In this document: positions 1 through 11,229 of the stretch, piece after piece
How the letters are laid out: the number at the start of each line of letters is the position of its first letter
How positions within the stretch are numbered: position 1 is the stretch's first letter
Assembly (NCBI RefSeq): GCF_023159225.1
Contig: NC_063170.1
Span: forward strand, 57,681,708-57,745,707
From: Perognathus longimembris pacificus
Taxonomy: Eukaryota > Chordata > Mammalia > Rodentia > Heteromyidae
DNA: 64,000 nt
Direction of reading: 5' to 3'
Position numbers and translations under genes: made by a program
The notes under the pieces: model-generated
Told to the model about the DNA's origin: nothing
The model's input: the letters and a program-made list of their open reading frames with translations, nothing else
The model's database searches: none

Positions 1-279
1 CCTGCGGCTTATTTTTATTGTTTTATTTTTATATTATTATCCCCAAAGAAAAGAACTACAATATCACTGCTAAGGGATTTTATTATACTTTCTTGGGGAA
101 GAAAAAAAAAACCTCTTTTGAATAAGTTAATCCTATTTAAACCTGCCAGAAACACAAGAGCTCATTGAATTAATTGGGAAGAATCCTGTTTCAGAAATCA
201 AGTAGGAAAGTCAGAGCACTGTGTGGCCTGCACAGTCAGAGCAACTCCTTTGTACAACTATTTAAAGATAAGTTTTAAA
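1..279. other. Unique non-coding DNA with a short L1 3'-end-like tail
   Basis: No gene signal is seen. The last 50 bases or so (about 230-275) contain aactcctttgtacaacta and tttaaagata, which recur near 9660 and 29830 in what look like L1 3' ends, so this may be the tip of another L1 copy. Confidence 0.4.
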
Positions 280-292
280 AAACCAGACCACA

Positions 293-500
293 CGGGGCTG
301 GGGATACAGCCTAGTGGCAAGAGTGCCTGCCTCGGGTACACGAGGCCCTAGGTTCGATTCCCCAGCACCACATATACAGAAAACGGCCAGAAGCGGCGCT
401 GTGGCTCAAGTGGTAGAGTGCTAGCCTTGAGCGGGAAGAAGCCAGGGACAGTGCTCAGGCCCTGAGTCCAAGGCCCAGGACTGGCCAAAAAAAAATAAAT
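293..500 (+). mobile_element. IDL-Geo dimeric SINE, full length, young
   Basis: The left half is ID/tRNA-Ala-like, with a box A-like gtggcaagagtg and a perfect box B ggttcgattcc. The right half carries gtggctcaagtggtagagtg and ends in an A-rich tail. A perfect 13-bp target duplication, aaaccagaccaca, lies at 280-292 and 501-513. Several CpGs survive (agcggcgctg), consistent with recent insertion. The diagnostic block tacacgaggccctagg is shared with the copies at 13038 and 38376. Confidence 0.95.
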
Positions 501-513
501 AAACCAGACCACA

Positions 514-1190
514 GGATAGGTTTGTTCGGCCTGGTACTATGCCAGCACTAATGTTAAAGCTGGCCCCAACTCTGACACTGCCTGGATTTCTCTGTTACTC
601 TCATCCAAAGCCATCACATTACTGGCTCCTAAGTCAAAGATGGAAGAGGGAATGGCCGAGCGGATGAGATTCGGTCAATGGCCTGAGTTCAGGTGACCAG
701 AACAGAAAGTCCGAATTTCAGACCCTTGCAATACAAACATGAATGCACCTGAAACCATGCTTTGGGTGTTGTATCATTGTACAAAAGCCAGAAGCACCTT
801 CCCTCGCTCTACACCAGTTAGGCCTCTGAAGGTGTTAGGAAAATAAGGGACATTCTTTTCAAAAGAGAGAAGGATGTCTGTTCTCCACCTCTCCCTTCAG
901 CTTCCTTCTTCTGGGGGAAGGCTGAACAATTCTATGAAATAGTATTCCATTCATGTATATTCCTAGGATCAAAAAGACAATTTGAAAGTATGGTTAATAA
1001 GGTTGTATATTGGTACTTTGACATTCCCAGTTATTTCTGACCACCACCCTTTTTCATCATATATCTATTTCTGTGACTCCTAAAGTCTTCCAGAAAAATT
1101 AAGCTGTTTAACCTATTAACCCAGACAGTGGTGGTCCTTTGACAATAGCATGCGTAAGATTTCATGTAGTTTGTTTTGTTTCAGGTATAG
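514..1190. other. Unique non-coding DNA
   Basis: No repeat family, RNA gene or credible open frame recognised. AT-rich throughout. Confidence 0.5.
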
Positions 1191-2110
1191 AAAGTTTGCT
1201 CCATTATCTTTCTAAGAATTGCTTTTGTTCAAAACACTCTGTGATTCCTTCCATAAATGACTAAGGAATGACCTCTATTTCAAATGCACTCAATTCTTTT
1301 ACTGTCTTTGACCTTTACTTCTGCAGCTGAAAGAGTATCTCAACTTTATCTTCCACATCTGTGATTTGATTTTCAACAGCGGTTGAATGAATGCTTCTTT
1401 TTTATTGTATGTGAAGATGTTAATTTTCACATTCCAATTTTGATTTTCCTGTGATCCCTGCTATGCCCATTAATCTCATTTTTTATTGAATCCCATCTCC
1501 ATTTTATTTCAGTCTGATTTCCTTATGTCAGCCTTCTCTGACTACATAGAAGTCATGGCTTAGCTGCTTCCAAAGACTTTTCTATTCTGTTTCCACTTTG
1601 TCCTTTTGAGTTATGTTCAGAAGGCAGATCTCCCAAGTCTTAATATTTCCTTCTGTATTCTGCTGTATTTCTTCCTAGAGTCCTGTTGGCTTCATTATTG
1701 TTTGTTCATCTAGAGGAATGGTTGTCTATCTAACCCCTTGTTTGGTAATCAGAATGGTTCAAGAGTTACTCATGACTCCATAATTTGTCTTTGTGGTTGC
1801 ATACCTGAATATCTTCAAGGAGACTGCTTTATGCAAAAAGAAGAAATGGAGGGAAAAAAGGGAAAATAGATTTGTGCGTGTGGGTCCTCCTCCATTCTCT
1901 GTGTCTTGCCTGGATTCGTCTAGTGCAGCTCTTTACGTCTGATGAGATCCTTTCCTATCTAGTATTTTATGAACTACATGGGAAAACTACAATTCCCATC
2001 TAGTACCAGAGGCATTTCCGGTGTCATCTCTTATTATTTCTTTTCGTTTCCTGTCCATTTGATTTCTTGGAGCTGTGTTCTCCTGTTAGATCTTTCTGTA
2101 ACAGGAAGGG
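1190..2110 (-). mobile_element. Possible old L1 5' region (ORF1 coiled-coil/5'UTR), antisense
   Basis: The plus strand is pyrimidine-rich with phrases like those of antisense L1 ORF1 starts: ttttactgtctttgacc, atctgtgatttgattttcaa, tcttcctagagtcctg. The same style is clearer at 20660-21480. No frame is intact. The assignment rests on resemblance only and could be wrong. Confidence 0.35.
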
Positions 2111-3680
2111 TGTGAGGATGGGTGGAAAGAGAATACTACCAATGGGACTGCTTTGAATAGAAATGTTGGTGGGAAGATATGTGTTGTTTACTAAAAAATC
2201 TTGGCTGTTTTACAGCAGTCCGGCAGGTAGAGGCTTTCCCACTTCCTATTAAATAGTCATTACTGTCGGTGGACATTTACACACAGGTTGACTTTAGACT
2301 GACCATTAGTGCTTATTTAGGTGATTGCTCTAATTCACCAGTCTGTATTGTGTCTTCTTGTGTCAGGAGCTGCTCATCAGATGCTATTCTAAGTTAGAAG
2401 CCATAAGGGAAAACCTCAATTGAGCACTTCTTCAAATGATGATGAATGCAAGTTAGCGGAGCCTGAAAGATAGAGGTCCTATCATATAAAAAAACGAAAA
2501 ATCATCTGCTCTAATTAATTCAGTTTCACCACATTTATTGTTTTCTCTTTGTTAGAGGGGAAAAAATAACCGTTTGTCTATAATGGATGTGACAGTGCTT
2601 CTAAAAGGAAAGCAACCTTATTTTTGCTTTGCATTTACATGCTGTAGCTCTTCTGTAAATCAGAAATGATCAAGGCACTAGGAGAATTTATTGCTACCAT
2701 AAACGTGACGAGACTATTTTACAATAGCGTGACTTGTTTTTCTTCTGCAAATGCTTATCTTCCATAGTACTAGTTCTTTCATCAAGCCTTTGTCTCACAT
2801 TTAAATGACTTATCTGTACATATTGTAAGAAGATCTACATTTATTCCTTCACCCCATGAAATCATATAATAAACCTAAAGACTATTCTTAATCATAGAGT
2901 ATCCTTTTCTATTGTTTAATGTTGTGCTTCCACAGATTATAGATAATTGTGTTTGAACTTTTTCCTGACTTTAATAGAAACACCATTTTAAAAACTTATT
3001 TTTAAGCCAAAATAATAAACAGGGCTTGTGAGCAGGAAGAATAGAAATTTTTTTTTAACCAATTGTGGAAAGATGACTGGATTGTATGTTACTAACATAT
3101 GAGTTTCTTAAGCCAACTCACAAAGGCATTTGTGATATTGTTAAAATCATAGCCTTTATACTTGTCAAGGAAAATAACGAAGTACCAGGCTGCTGTTTTT
3201 CAAATTATGCACATGGATTGATTGTAGACTGCCAAGGCCCAGTCTCCATATAAATATGTAAATTCTCAATTCAGTAATTTTTCTCTATGCTCCTCCCACC
3301 CTTGATGGGCTTTCATTTCTCCATGTCTTTGTAGGAGATTAAGAGCTCAAGATTCACAGGTTGGGGAGAATTCAATGAATCATGAGGAAACAGTAATTGA
3401 TGAAGGCAAGTCACTCTCCCCTTTTCAATGTGCATAAACAATTATAATTTATGGTCAGGGTACAATGATGTTTTCCCATCTATGGCTTTTGTCCTGAGGA
3501 AAACTTAAGTGCAACATCATCTCCATGTTAAAAGATCAATTTATGAGCCACCTGTCAACCAGAGGCAGCTGGCTTGGAAGCATGGAGGGCACCAATGAGT
3601 TGCATCGTTACTTCGGGAAACAATATAAGCTCAAAGGCAGGACATCACTCTTGACAAAAGAGAGAAGATGCACTAAGTGA
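2110..3680. other. Unique AT-rich DNA
   Basis: About 1.6 kb without a recognised repeat and without a long open frame. It contains homeodomain-type TAATTA cores (for example ctctaattaattcag near 2509) that could be regulatory, but nothing sets it apart from AT-rich background. Confidence 0.45.
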
Positions 3681-3681
3681 T

Positions 3682-3761
3682 TCCTCCTCCTCCTCCTCCT
3701 CCTCCTCCTCCTCCTCCTCCTCCTCCTCCTCCTCCTCCTCCTCCTCCTCCTCCTCCTCCTC
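3682..3761. repeat. (TCC)n trinucleotide microsatellite, about 27 units
   Basis: Nearly uninterrupted TCC from 3682 to 3761, followed by a short CTCTCC-rich tract. Poly-Pro, poly-Arg and poly-Glu open frames across it on both strands are artefacts. A pure polypurine/polypyrimidine tract of this length could adopt a triplex (H-DNA) structure. Confidence 0.97.
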
Positions 3762-3774
3762 TCTCCTCTCTCCT

Positions 3775-4541
3775 CTTCCATATGTGTATTTCCAGCCATA
3801 CAGAAGTTTCTGTCTTGTGTGTCCCTTCCCAAAATATAACCATGTTTTTACCATTTACACTAATTCTTAGTCTTCCTTATTTATTTACTGTCTACAAACA
3901 GAATCTACAGTATAATCTTATGTCTACCTTGCCACGGGAGCCAAACATAAGGCTAAGTACTTTTGACTCCATTTCTTTGTCTTTGAATTGAGCCATACAG
4001 CCCAAACTGGCCAATTGTTTGTTTTTCCAGAGGTTCAATAGGAGTCTAAGTTTCAAAAATCATAATGTCCAGGAAGCAGAGAGGTAAAAGAAAGTAATAA
4101 TCTGAGCTAAAATAATAATCTGAGTTAAAGGAATGGCATAAGAAGAAACCTGAGGTGGAAGAGCACCTATGAGGAACTGAGAGGGAGTCATGCATGGGCT
4201 CTGTTCTGTGTTGGGGACAAGGGGGCATGAAATAGAACTGTATTTTTTTAATTTTTATTTTAGAACTGTATTAATGGTAAAGGTAAGACACTGTAGGTCT
4301 GACATTGTCTTCAAGCCTGGCAATCAGTGATCTGAGTTCCCACTAAATTTTTGACTACACTGAGTGTCCTGAATGCAATTACAGAAGTGGGCCTGCTGGA
4401 GCTGAGGCAGACTGAGAGGGTATGTTCAGGTGCAGTTTCATAACCATCATTATGTGGCCCCAGGGAAGGAAGCAGGTCTTCCTGGGATGCAATTCAAGGC
4501 TTGTGATGTCAGTTCAAACTCCATGATACCAATTCATTTCC
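3775..4541. other. Unique non-coding DNA
   Basis: No recognised repeat or gene. Short frames on both strands lack codon bias or homology that I recognise. Confidence 0.45.
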
Positions 4542-4551
4542 AAGCATTTAT

Positions 4552-4774
4552 TCCCCACCCGCCCCCCCCGTTTGTTTGTTTTTTTTGCCAGTCCTAGGTC
4601 TTGGACCCAGGGCCTGAGCACTGTCCCTGGCTTCTCTTTGCTCAAGGCTAGCACTCTACCACTTGAGCCACAGTGCCACTTCTGGTCATTCTATAAATGT
4701 GGTGCTGGGGAATCGAACCCAGGGCTTCATGTGTATGAGGCAAGCACTCTTGCCACTAGGCCATATTCCCAGCC
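4552..4774 (-). mobile_element. IDL-Geo SINE, minus strand
   Basis: Reverse complement of the dimer: gccagtcctagg at the right-half end, then cttgagccacagtgcc, then gaatcgaacccagggc (box B reversed). A 9-bp target duplication, agcatttat, lies at 4543-4551 and 4775-4783. The 3' tail is odd: beyond T8 it contains gtttgtttg and a C-rich block, ccccacccgccccccccg, all inside the target duplications. Confidence 0.92.
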
Positions 4775-4783
4775 AGCATTTAT

Positions 4784-7700
4784 CTTTTTGAAGTTGTGGA
4801 TAGTTTACTAATGTCACTGGTACTCACTGAGTATTTTACTAATGACATTGTTTAGAATTGTTAGAGCATGTGAGTACTAAAAAAATGGGCAGACTTTGGT
4901 TGATTTTACTATCATTGAAAAACTCTCTGTAGAAAATACACCTTTTATTGCCTCTGACTATACTGGATGCACTTATTTTGGTACATCTTTGTTCTAATGT
5001 GTTCATCTTGGAATGTTTTTATTTCATCCATGAGAATATTTTTAAATTTACAGCTGGAGAGAAAGAGCAGAAAAGGCTCTCTATATTTCTAAAATTCTTA
5101 TTTTTCTAGAAATGCATAATAATGTATATAATTTAACATAAAGGAAAGTGATGACTTCTCACTATGATCTATTGGAACAGACATTGTCATTCATGAGATA
5201 GTTATGAGGTGATAGAAGATTTCTGTAAAATATCTGTCCCAGGTATAAAGTTTTCCTGCCAGGAGTGTGAAGGCTTTGAATTATATAGTATAGGTAAAGC
5301 AACAGCTGTCAACCTTTTTGGTTTTCAACTCCCTTAACACTCTACTAGTCAAAACTGTAATGAGCTTGCTTTAGAACATTCTAGAAAACACTAGCTCATA
5401 TTCCACTAGACATCCAAGATATGACATCACACTCACAAAGCCTCTGGAAAACTCCACTGTTCTCCATCAGAGAATGAGATGACAAAAGGCAGATGCCAGA
5501 TGCATTTTAGTATGATAATGACAATGGTATTGATCTTACAGATTTCTAGGGAAAAAAATCATGAGTTTCCTGCTTTGGGAATTCCTGGACCACACTGAGA
5601 CATGCTGGCATAGAAATCAATAATATATACTTTAGGCAACTTAAATTGACCTCCCATCTGTACTGTGATTGAGAATTCCTCCTGAGGGCTGATGCTGCCA
5701 GCTATAAAATGGCTATAACCTTACTTGACTTATGTCAGTAGCTTATGGTATGAAACTTTAGACAGTAGGTTGGTTATAAATTTTTGCATTGCAAACAACA
5801 AGAAAACCCAACTCAAATTCGTTTAAGAACTTTCTTTAGTAAGTCTAGAGGAAAGCTAGTGAAGTTTTGTTTCCAGTGTGTGCAGAAACGTTAAGGGACC
5901 CAGCCCTGCCTAGCCCTGTGTCTTGGCTCTCCTCTGCATGTTGGCTCTGTGTCCAGAATGATTTATCTCACCAAACAACAATGGCTGCAGAATTTCCAAG
6001 CCACTGTCCTTGATAGCACACCATCCCTTTAGCTAAAGGGAAATTTTCCTTTCTGGTAGCCTCTGTGGTAGCGTCTGTCCATGTGCTTAAGCGACACATC
6101 CATTTCCAAATCAATCGCTGTAGTCTGGGGCTGGAGGAATACATTTATTTTGAGACATTGGAATCCACCCCTAGAATTTGGGTAAAGTCAAGTCTACCAA
6201 AACCTAATCACCATAGAAATGAAACACTGATTCTCCCGAAGAAAAATCAGATGCTTTTAGTAGTAGATGAAATAAATAGATGTGGGGGGGGGTGGGAACC
6301 AAGCAAATCACCACAATTACATGTAGAGTGTAGTAGAAAATAACTCTGCAGAAATATAAATACCTTTCTTTCTCTAATTTGAGCTTTTTTTTTCATGGTT
6401 CTCACTCCTAGAATTTCTTCTCTCGTGCACAGCATGAAACCTCTCTGACCATATAATTGTGGGGGTGAGAGTCACGGGAGATATTCTTGACTCTATCCAA
6501 TGAGCACCCAGCGCTGACTCCCGGAGATGTCAATCTCAATAAGCATCATCTTATACTCTGAGGCACTGGCAGCCTTGCAGTGCCAAAATGGGCAAGGAGC
6601 ACGACTCTCAAGGGGAATGACAACTGCACTAAAGAAGGCCAAATAGCCACCAGGGGAGAAGGAGGGGATATGAGTTCAGAGGTTTCACTGAGATTCTCAA
6701 AATCAACTTCTGAATATGAAGACGCTAGGTTTCAAATTCCATATAGGAGCTGTGGTTATCAGGGAAGAATTGGTACTTGAACCAGAGGAAGCCATTTGTT
6801 GTTGCTGCTGCTGTCATCAGTAGTCCTGTTCTGTAAACATTTGTACCTGAGTTGTGTTTTCTCCAATCATTCCCATTTGGGTGTGCCACATTTTGAACCC
6901 TTAGAAGCTACCCACCAGTGAGTGACATTGAAGTCAAAGTACCCAAATGCCAGCATGAGTGATAAACCGTTAGAGAAAGCAGAGTGGGCCTGATGTTAAA
7001 AAATATTATGATTGCTCCACAAGTAGGAAGTGGCGTGTGAGGCCTTTTACCTGATGTATGTTTTTCATTTCAGGTTTATTTCAGGATTTTATGGGAGCGA
7101 CCCCTAACTGTTTCTTCTTGCCAACAGATTTATTTATAGTTTAGCACAGTCTGTTTCACTTAAAAGATGAAAACCTAAAGAAAGAAAATGCATTAGATCC
7201 AAGAGGATCAAGAGTTGGCCCAGATGAAATTCTGCCTTTTCCTTGTCTAATAGCCTCTTCCTTTACAATATGGACTACAGATAAAAATAACAGTTACATG
7301 GGAGGTCTAAGAAGAAACATCCATCCATTGGTCCTACATCAGTTAATGTATGGTAACTCTTTGACCCAGTTTTATAAGTGTTGCATACTTAGGAAAAATT
7401 GAGAACTGTTATATAATTTAAGTAAGAATTAGACATAATTCCATTAAACAAAGACAACTCTCATTCTTGCTAAACAGGATTTGTTCCTGCTTTGCTCAGT
7501 GGGCATTATATTGTGAATATTTTCCCCACTTTAATTAGAAAATGTCTTGAAATTTAAATAAAAGTAGGTAGAGTACCAATTCCGTAAGGATCAATTTCCC
7601 TTAAGGAAAAATTCAAGCTTATCCTGCTTTCTATACAGACTTGATTTCTAAGGTAACCTAACAGACTTTGTCATGTGAAACTTGTTTATAGAAAAATGTT

Positions 7701-7950
7701 GACTAATCATGAGGAGAGAATAAGAGAATTTTCAAAATGCCTATTTCCTTTACTCCCTAATGGAACAAGTGCTTCAAACACTACCAGCTAAATGAAGTCT
7801 TCTGTTACTTAAATTTACAGATCACTCTTGCTCTTACTATGAACAGAATGGCCAGGCATTATGTGCCCAGATATGATCAGATGTGAAAACATGGCATTAC
7901 CCATATAATATTTTCACTCTAAGGAAGGAAATCTGAAACCATGAGACTGG
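4784..7950. other. Mostly unique DNA, possible hAT-like relic near 5300-5620
   Basis: About 3.2 kb with no convincing gene. The stretch about 5300-5620 begins tcaacctttttggttttcaa and ends ggaccacactgagacatgct, which faintly resembles an old hAT/Charlie-type DNA transposon. This is a weak impression. The 92-codon frame at 6065-6343 has no recognisable domain. Confidence 0.35.
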
Positions 7951-7954
7951 CTTA

Positions 7955-8470
7955 CATATAAAAATACAGATATTAATAAGTGTTCACTAGTAGATGAAAC
8001 AACTACAACTCTTTACCTTGTTTGGCATGAAGAGTTGCCATTTTCACATTTTGTGAAACAGTATGGTAGATTATTTGAAATTCAATGTATGCTTAACATA
8101 CAATCTAGTAATTTCATTAGATGTTTCCTCAAAGAAATGGAGTATGTCTATGCAAAGATCTATCCAACAAGGTTCACAATAACTTTGTAATAGCTTCAAA
8201 GGGAAACAACTCAGATGTCCAATGACCTAAATAGACAACTTAGGGTATATTATACAAGGTCAAAAGCTGCCAATATTTGGCAAATAAAATAAAGGAGTAC
8301 TAATATAAATGACAACAGGGATGAGTCTCAAAAGTATTGCACCTAGTAAAAAGAAGCTAGCTATAAAAAACTACCAATAGATGATTCCACTAAAAGAAGT
8401 TTTATTAGTTGGGTCCTAGGTACTGTGAGGCAGAAATTGGGAAGATCAATGCAGGCAATAAGTTCACAAG
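7955..8470 (+). mobile_element. Old L1 3' fragment (end of ORF2 and 3'UTR), sense strand
   Basis: It follows the usual L1 3' order: a degraded frame around gccattttcacattttgtgaaacag, then aaacaactcagatgtccaatgacc, gatgagtctcaaaagtattgc and gatgattccact. Many substitutions and no open frame indicate an ancient (L1M-class) copy. It is followed directly by a B1/tRNA-type SINE. Confidence 0.8.
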
Positions 8471-8473
8471 GAC

Positions 8474-8712
8474 CCCACTTCAGCCAACAAAAAGTTGGAT
8501 GTGGTGCTATGTGCCTGTCTTCCACCTACATAGGAAGTATAAATAGGAGAATTGTGGCCTAGGCTAGCCCAGAAATAAAGTGTGAATCTGTTTGAAAAGT
8601 AACATAACAAAAAAAGGATGGTAGAGTGGCTCAAGTGGTAGAGCACCTGCTGAGCAAAGAAGAGAGCAAGAGGGCCTGATTCAAACCCCAGTTCCCAAGG
8701 AAAACTAAACAA
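8474..8712 (+). mobile_element. B1-like plus tRNA-like composite SINE, diverged
   Basis: The left part is B1-like (gtggtgctatgtgcctg, then cttccacctacatagg). An A-rich linker follows, and the right part is tRNA-like (gagtggctcaagtggtagagca ... gattcaaacccc). It is clearly more diverged than the IDL-Geo copies. Confidence 0.7.
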
Positions 8713-8914
8713 AAGAAGTTGTAGAGTTTCTAGACATTTTCAAATAAAACAAAGTCATTATAACTGTTTGAAAGACACTAAGAAATATCAATTTCTAAAA
8801 TTTATTAGCTTGATGGATAAAAATTATTTCTTTTTGTTTTGGTTTGCATTTTTACTTCCCAGTAAAATTGTGTCTTCTTTACATATTCATGAGGAATTTT
8901 TCCTTCCTTTTCTC

Positions 8915-8968
8915 TTCCTTCCTTCCTTCCTTCCTTCCTTCCTTCCTTCCTTCCTTCCTTCCTTCCTT
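8915..8968. repeat. (TTCC)n microsatellite
   Basis: About 13 tandem TTCC units followed by a T-rich tract. It sits at the 3' tail side of the minus-strand SINE that follows, so it probably grew from that element's poly-A tail. Confidence 0.95.
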
Positions 8969-9012
8969 TATTTTTCTTTTCTTTCCTCTTCTTTTCTTTT
9001 TATTTGTCCATC

Positions 9013-9200
9013 ATGGGGCTTGATCTCAGGGCCTGGGCACTATCCCTGAAGTTTTTGAGCCACAGCGCCATTTCCAGTTTTTGAGTCGTTAATTGGAGAT
9101 AAGGGTCCCATACTTTTCTGCCCAGGCTGGCTTTGAACCACAATCTTCAGATGTCAGCCTCTTAAGAAAATAGGATTGCAGGCATGAGCCAAATCCAACC
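9013..9200 (-). mobile_element. B1-Geo type SINE, minus strand, diverged
   Basis: Plus-strand order is antisense Geo module (ggggcttgatctcagggcctgg, with an internal deletion), then gttaattggagataaggg, then antisense B1 (ctttgaaccacaatcttcag, cagcctcttaag, aggattgcaggcatgagcc). Confidence 0.78.
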
Positions 9201-9239
9201 AAATGGTAGTCTGCCAGAATTGCGAGACTGAAGGGTCTT

Positions 9240-9715
9240 AAGGTCAGAGATGACTATGCTCCTGAGAGATCTCTGTCATAACTACAGAAAGGAGGGAGAG
9301 CGTATATGTACCAATCATAACTTAGGTGATTTTTTAAGCTTCAGAATCTAACTGAACAAAGGGAGCAGATGCCTTTGATAGGCATATAAAGCAACATCAT
9401 TAGGGGAGACATAAGTAGTTTATGAGTCACACACCGAGAACTAAATGTACTCAAAAGCAGTAGAGTGGGGTCAAGAGGACAGGGGTAGACAAATGAAGAG
9501 GAGAAGAGGGGAGGATGCAGAGAAGAATATAGTGCATACCCTACAAAATGAAGAAGGGAGTAGAGAAGGGAATGGGTAGCAATGTTGGAAAGAGTAAAAG
9601 TGTTGAAAAGAGTGTTGATCAAGATATATTGGGATCATAAACTGCTTTGTAAAATGGCAGTTTCTTTGCACAACTACTTAAAGATAATGAAAAAATTGAA
9701 AGGTAATTTGGTGAT
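9240..9715 (+). mobile_element. L1 3'UTR fragment, sense strand
   Basis: A polypurine block (gaagaggagaagagggga) is followed by a terminal stretch with tgctttgtaaaatggcag and caactacttaaagataatga and an A-rich end. This same terminal stretch recurs near 29830 and 240. Rodent L1 3'UTRs characteristically carry such a polypurine tract before the tail. Confidence 0.65.
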
Positions 9716-9921
9716 ATACAGAAAGAAGTAGTACACATTGAAATAACTTTATAAACTCAGATCAAATGACCATGAATGCCTCACTGTTTTATTCAGTGAA
9801 CATTTAAAAGGAGCCTTCCTTGGTCCTGTACTGTGCCAGGTCCTGAGGAAAACAAAATTTGTTCGATATGCTCCATGTGCCCGGGTACCATATAGCCAAA
9901 GATCAAAGAGGCTGAAAACTT

Positions 9922-10130
9922 GGCAAGGTGCTGGTGGCTCACGTCTGTAATCCTAGCTACTCAGGGGGCTGAGATCTGAGAAGCATGGTTCAAAGCTGGC
10001 CTGAGAAAGAAAGTTTGTCTCCAGTTATCCACCAAAATGCTGGAAATGGAGCTGTGGCTCAAGTGGTTGAGCACTAACCTTGAGGAAAGAGGACTGGCGC
10101 ACACACACACACACATACACACACACACAG
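9922..10130 (+). mobile_element. B1-Geo composite SINE with (CA)n tail
   Basis: B1 part: ggtggctcacgtctgtaatc, then tactcagggggctgagatc. Geo part: agctgtggctcaagtggttg, truncated after ccttgaggaaag. Target duplication with one gap: ggctgaaaactt at 9910-9921 and ggctaaaactt at 10131-10141. The tail has become (CA)n at about 10098-10129. Confidence 0.88.
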
Positions 10131-10141
10131 GGCTAAAACTT

Positions 10142-11060
10142 TTCATTTTCTATTTAAGGAATAATCCTGATCTTAGGTACATTTTGAAGGTCATGTTGTA
10201 AGTTATTATTGTTCTGCAATGAAGCTAGCCTAATAGTATTAGTAGTATGGAATTGTCTAACTTAAAAGCAACATTTTAGTTCCCACAATCGCTTCCTATT
10301 CCAAGACTTAGCACCTCTTGGACACAAACCAAAGGAAATTGCATGTTACATATTCAATTGCCTGTATAGGTACAAATTATCATTTTCTGCTTTCACTAAT
10401 GAGAATATAACTTGTGTTTACTTGTCTGAAATGAGACTCATTATGCTCCCTAGCAGACACATAGCTGAATGGATTCACATTGCTTCTTATTCACTGGCAA
10501 TCTGGGCTTCTGTTTTGACATGTCTCACGGCTACACGTCACAAACAGAAGGAACACTCGTGGTAGCCTACATGCCACTTGTGCAGCATATGTGTGTGGAG
10601 GAGGGTAGCTTAGAATTATCATTACTAGTTTGCATTCTAAGCCATTGATTGGGTGAAGAAAAAAGTATAATCCTTATTTGACACTGGCTATCCCGACAGG
10701 CTAGCCTAATGATAATGGAAGAGAACTCTTGTTTTCCTGTTGGTCTAGGTAACGTAATTCACAATAAAGTCTTTACTTTCCTCATTAGGATTGTTTGTGA
10801 CAAGTGCCAGCTCACCTCTCCTGCAGTCCTGCTGTAGCTCATTGCCAAGTACAGAACATACACAATACAATGTTTTCAGTTGAGCCAGCTGTGTTTAGCT
10901 ATGTGCCACTGTTGTCAGAGGAGATGGATAGGTAAGTAAACAATGGGAAAGGTAGCAATCCATCAGAATAACAAGGCTTTACCTTTGTAGCTGTATTTTC
11001 TATTAAAATTTCCCCTGTGTCTGGGAGGCTGCTCTTTGAGAGGAAAGATCAGTTCGTGGC
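10142..11060. other. Unique non-coding DNA
   Basis: No repeat, RNA gene or credible frame recognised. Confidence 0.45.
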
Positions 11061-11074
11061 TTTGCAGGCAAGCA

Positions 11075-11210
11075 GTCATGGGTTCAATACTAGTTTCCCA
11101 TTTGCTGGGTGTATGCTCTTACCCACTGACCAACCCTGACAAACCTAGGTCATCTAGATCCTCATGTATAATATTGTGATAGTGATGGTCGCGTGGTGTT
11201 ATGTTTGACA
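11075..11210 (+). mobile_element. Possible MIR fragment
   Basis: agtcatgggttcaatactag followed by tgctgggtgtatgctcttacc and ctcatgtataatattg resembles the MIR order of box B, CNS-core and 3' part, but is heavily diverged. Confidence 0.45.
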
Positions 11211-11229
11211 TCATCATAAACCTACATCA

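Noticed and set aside
325..370. tRNA gene-like box A and box B
   Set aside because: They belong to the ID-like half of a SINE; no cloverleaf with paired acceptor stem or anticodon arm follows, and the same unit is dispersed throughout the window.
3608..3991. Poly-Pro, poly-Arg and poly-Glu frames
   Set aside because: Produced by the (TCC)n microsatellite in all three phases.
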